From Tannerella sp. oral taxon 808 (GTDB taxonomy: Bacteria > Bacteroidota > Bacteroidia > Bacteroidales > Tannerellaceae), in the NCBI GenBank assembly GCA_002890585.1, contig MIQB01000091.1, positions 1 through 7,923 of the forward strand: DNA of 7,923 bases, in the 5' to 3' direction. A model generated the notes under the pieces. It saw nothing but the letters and a program-made list of their open reading frames with translations, was not told where the DNA came from and did not search any database. This document shows, piece by piece, positions 6,578 through 7,923 of the stretch; position 1 is the stretch's first letter; each line of letters begins with the position of its first letter. Both the position numbers and the translations under genes were made by a program.

Positions 6578-6584
6578 GCCTCCC
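6573..6584. repeat. 12-bp perfect palindrome at the array edge
   Basis: GGGAGGCCTCCC is a perfect palindrome at the exact point where the last partial 42-bp unit gives way to the G-free tract. It may mark a breakpoint of the array's expansion or insertion, or be chance where a GGGAG end meets a C-run. Confidence 0.6.
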
Positions 6585-6683
6585 CCCCCTACTTCTTACT
6601 ACTTACTACTACTTCTCACTACTTCTCACTACTTCTCACTACTTCTTACTACTTATCACTCCCCCCTACTACCTATTATATAT
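6579..6683 (+). repeat. G-free pyrimidine-rich tract with 10-bp tandem repeats
   Basis: No G occurs on the plus strand for 105 bases, up to the G of the channel ATG. It starts with a run of eight C (6582-6589), then holds seven decamers from 6591 to 6660: three identical ACTTCTCACT copies (6611-6640) and four variants. A run of six C (6661-6666) and an AT-rich end (TATTATAT) follow, just before the start codon. As RNA the tract would be almost unstructured, in contrast to the hairpin-rich array before it, and could serve as a ribosome landing stretch in the absence of a Shine-Dalgarno sequence. Both C-runs and decamers are prone to replication slippage. Confidence 0.9.
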
Positions 6684-7923
6684 GTATACCCAACACAGCG
6701 CCCTCGGATGGAAGGGCGTACTCTCCATCCTCTGCCTCACGGCCGCGCTCAGCGCTTCGGCGCAACGCACCTATACGCTTGACGAATGCCTCCGCTTGGG
6801 GGCAGAAAACAGCCTCACGCTCCGCAACAGTCGCCTCGACAGGGAGGCGGCTGCCGAAGCAGCGAAAGAGGCCTTCACACGCTACTTCCCCACCGTCGAT
6901 GCGAGCGGCATGATCATGCGCGCCGACCGATACTTGATGCAGATGGACTTCGATCTCTCTGGTCTCGGTGTGCCCAAGACCCTTCCCCTCGGCTTTCTCG
7001 ATCGCGGCAAGATGGCCGGACTCACAGCCATGCAACCCGTCTTTGCCGGTGGGCGCATCATCAATGGCAATCGGCTGGCCCGGTTGGGGCAGGAGGCTGC
7101 GCAGCTGCAAGAGTCACAGGCCGCGGACAAGGTGCGCGCCGATGTGGAGCATTATTTCTGGGAAGTCGTTTCGCTCAAAGAGCAGCTCAAGACACTCGAC
7201 ACCCTCGCGGCACAGCTCGACGAGCTACATCGCACCGTGAAGGCCTCCGTCGACGCCGGTGTGGCGCTGCCCAACGCCCTGATGAAGGTGGAGCTGCAAC
7301 AGCAGAGCACGGCCTCCAACCGCCTCAAGGCAGCGAACGGACTGCGCATCAACAAGCTCATGCTGGCTCAGCAGACGGGCATCGAGGACGCGGACTTCGA
7401 CGTCTCCTGCGACTCCTTCCCTACGTTCGATCCGCCTGAGGCGCACTTCGTCGACCCCGAGGCTGGCATCGACCATCGCACGGACAGTCGCCTGCTCGAC
7501 GTGCAGGTACAGCACGCGCGCCTCAACCGCCGACTCACCCTCGGCAGCTACCTCCCGACCGTCGCCCTCGGAGCGGCTTACGTCTACCATGATTTCATGG
7601 GCAAAGACGCCCGTGCAGCCATCATCCTGGCCAACGTGAGCGTGCCGCTCTCCGCTTGGTGGGGCGGATCGCATGCCCTCCGGCGCGATAAGCTGAAGGT
7701 GCAGCACGCGCAAAACGCCCGCGAGGATGCCCGCCGACTGATGCGTGTGGACATCGAAACGAAGTGGGGCAACCTGCGCGAGGCTTACCTGCAAATCGAC
7801 CTCGCGCGCCGCTCCATCGCCTCGGCCAACGAGAACCTCCGCCTCAACCGCAACAGCTACGAGGCCGGCACCGCCCCCCTGACCGACCTGCTCGACGCAC
7901 ACACCCAGCTGCGCACGGCTCGC
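6682..7923 (+). CDS. TolC-like outer-membrane efflux protein, 3' end cut by window
   Basis: The frame stays open for 414 codons to the window edge; family lengths of roughly 440-490 suggest only a short C-terminal piece is missing. Residues 1-27 form a signal peptide (GVLSILCLTAALSASA) with probable cleavage at ASA/QR, so the protein is exported. The mature start YTLDECLRLGAENSLTLRNS is the usual opening of outer-membrane efflux proteins. The first half-repeat spans about 30-230 with the strand-like MQPVFAGGRI and helices up to KLMLAQQTG; the second starts near 262, with LGSYLPTVALGAAYVY, VSVPLSAWWGG and the helix ending SYEAGTAPLTDLLDAHTQL. These match the two internally repeated helix-strand-helix units of TolC. 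ATG 6682 is the first start fitting the signal peptide; no Shine-Dalgarno is present. It completes the tripartite system but is separated from the pump by 826 bp of repeats. Confidence 0.93.
   Translation, partial: MYTQHSALGWKGVLSILCLTAALSASAQRTYTLDECLRLGAENSLTLRNSRLDREAAAEAAKEAFTRYFPTVDASGMIMRADRYLMQMDFDLSGLGVPKTLPLGFLDRGKMAGLTAMQPVFAGGRIINGNRLARLGQEAAQLQESQAADKVRADVEHYFWEVVSLKEQLKTLDTLAAQLDELHRTVKASVDAGVALPNALMKVELQQQSTASNRLKAANGLRINKLMLAQQTGIEDADFDVSCDSFPTFDPPEAHFVDPEAGIDHRTDSRLLDVQVQHARLNRRLTLGSYLPTVALGAAYVYHDFMGKDARAAIILANVSVPLSAWWGGSHALRRDKLKVQHAQNAREDARRLMRVDIETKWGNLREAYLQIDLARRSIASANENLRLNRNSYEAGTAPLTDLLDAHTQLRTAR

Noticed and set aside
5927..6913. Plus-strand 328-residue repeat protein gene
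   Set aside because: It has no start signal, runs through the array in a frame left open only because 42 is divisible by three, and overlaps the channel gene's signal-peptide region in another frame.
6786..7439. Plus-strand 217-residue ORF
   Set aside because: It lies in another frame inside the TolC-like gene; its Arg- and Gly-rich composition is typical of GC-rich shadow frames.

Overview
The window looks like chromosomal DNA of a GC-rich member of the Bacteroidota. The evidence is the gene types (a lipoprotein membrane-fusion protein, a Bacteroidota-style AraC regulator, genes without strong Shine-Dalgarno sequences) and protein sequence that reads as that phylum. An oral Tannerella/Porphyromonas-like host is a guess from general resemblance only.

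Layout. Positions 1-266 hold the decayed 3' end of an IS5-type transposase gene. Positions 267-615 have no convincing gene but carry several repeats: two hairpin-forming palindromes (409-436 and 447-463) and four tandem 23-bp units (491-582). An AraC-family regulator gene (616-1530) is on the minus strand. A 174-bp divergent intergenic region separates it from a tripartite efflux cluster on the plus strand: a periplasmic adaptor lipoprotein (1705-2748), a 1036-residue RND inner-membrane pump (2745-5855, overlapping the adaptor gene by ATGA), and a TolC-like outer-membrane channel (6682 onward, cut by the window edge).

How they work together. The pump, powered by the proton gradient, the adaptor and the outer-membrane channel are expected to form one envelope-spanning export complex. 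The divergent AraC-type gene is the natural candidate regulator. Nothing in the sequence identifies the substrate.

The unusual part is the 826-bp gap inside the cluster, between the pump and channel genes. It holds a 42-bp minisatellite (one degenerate, fifteen good and one partial unit, 5894-6577), each unit junction able to form a 9-bp hairpin, followed by a 105-nt stretch with no G at all on the plus strand (6579-6683) that runs up to the channel start codon. Copy number here could plausibly tune read-through from pump to channel, but this is inference.
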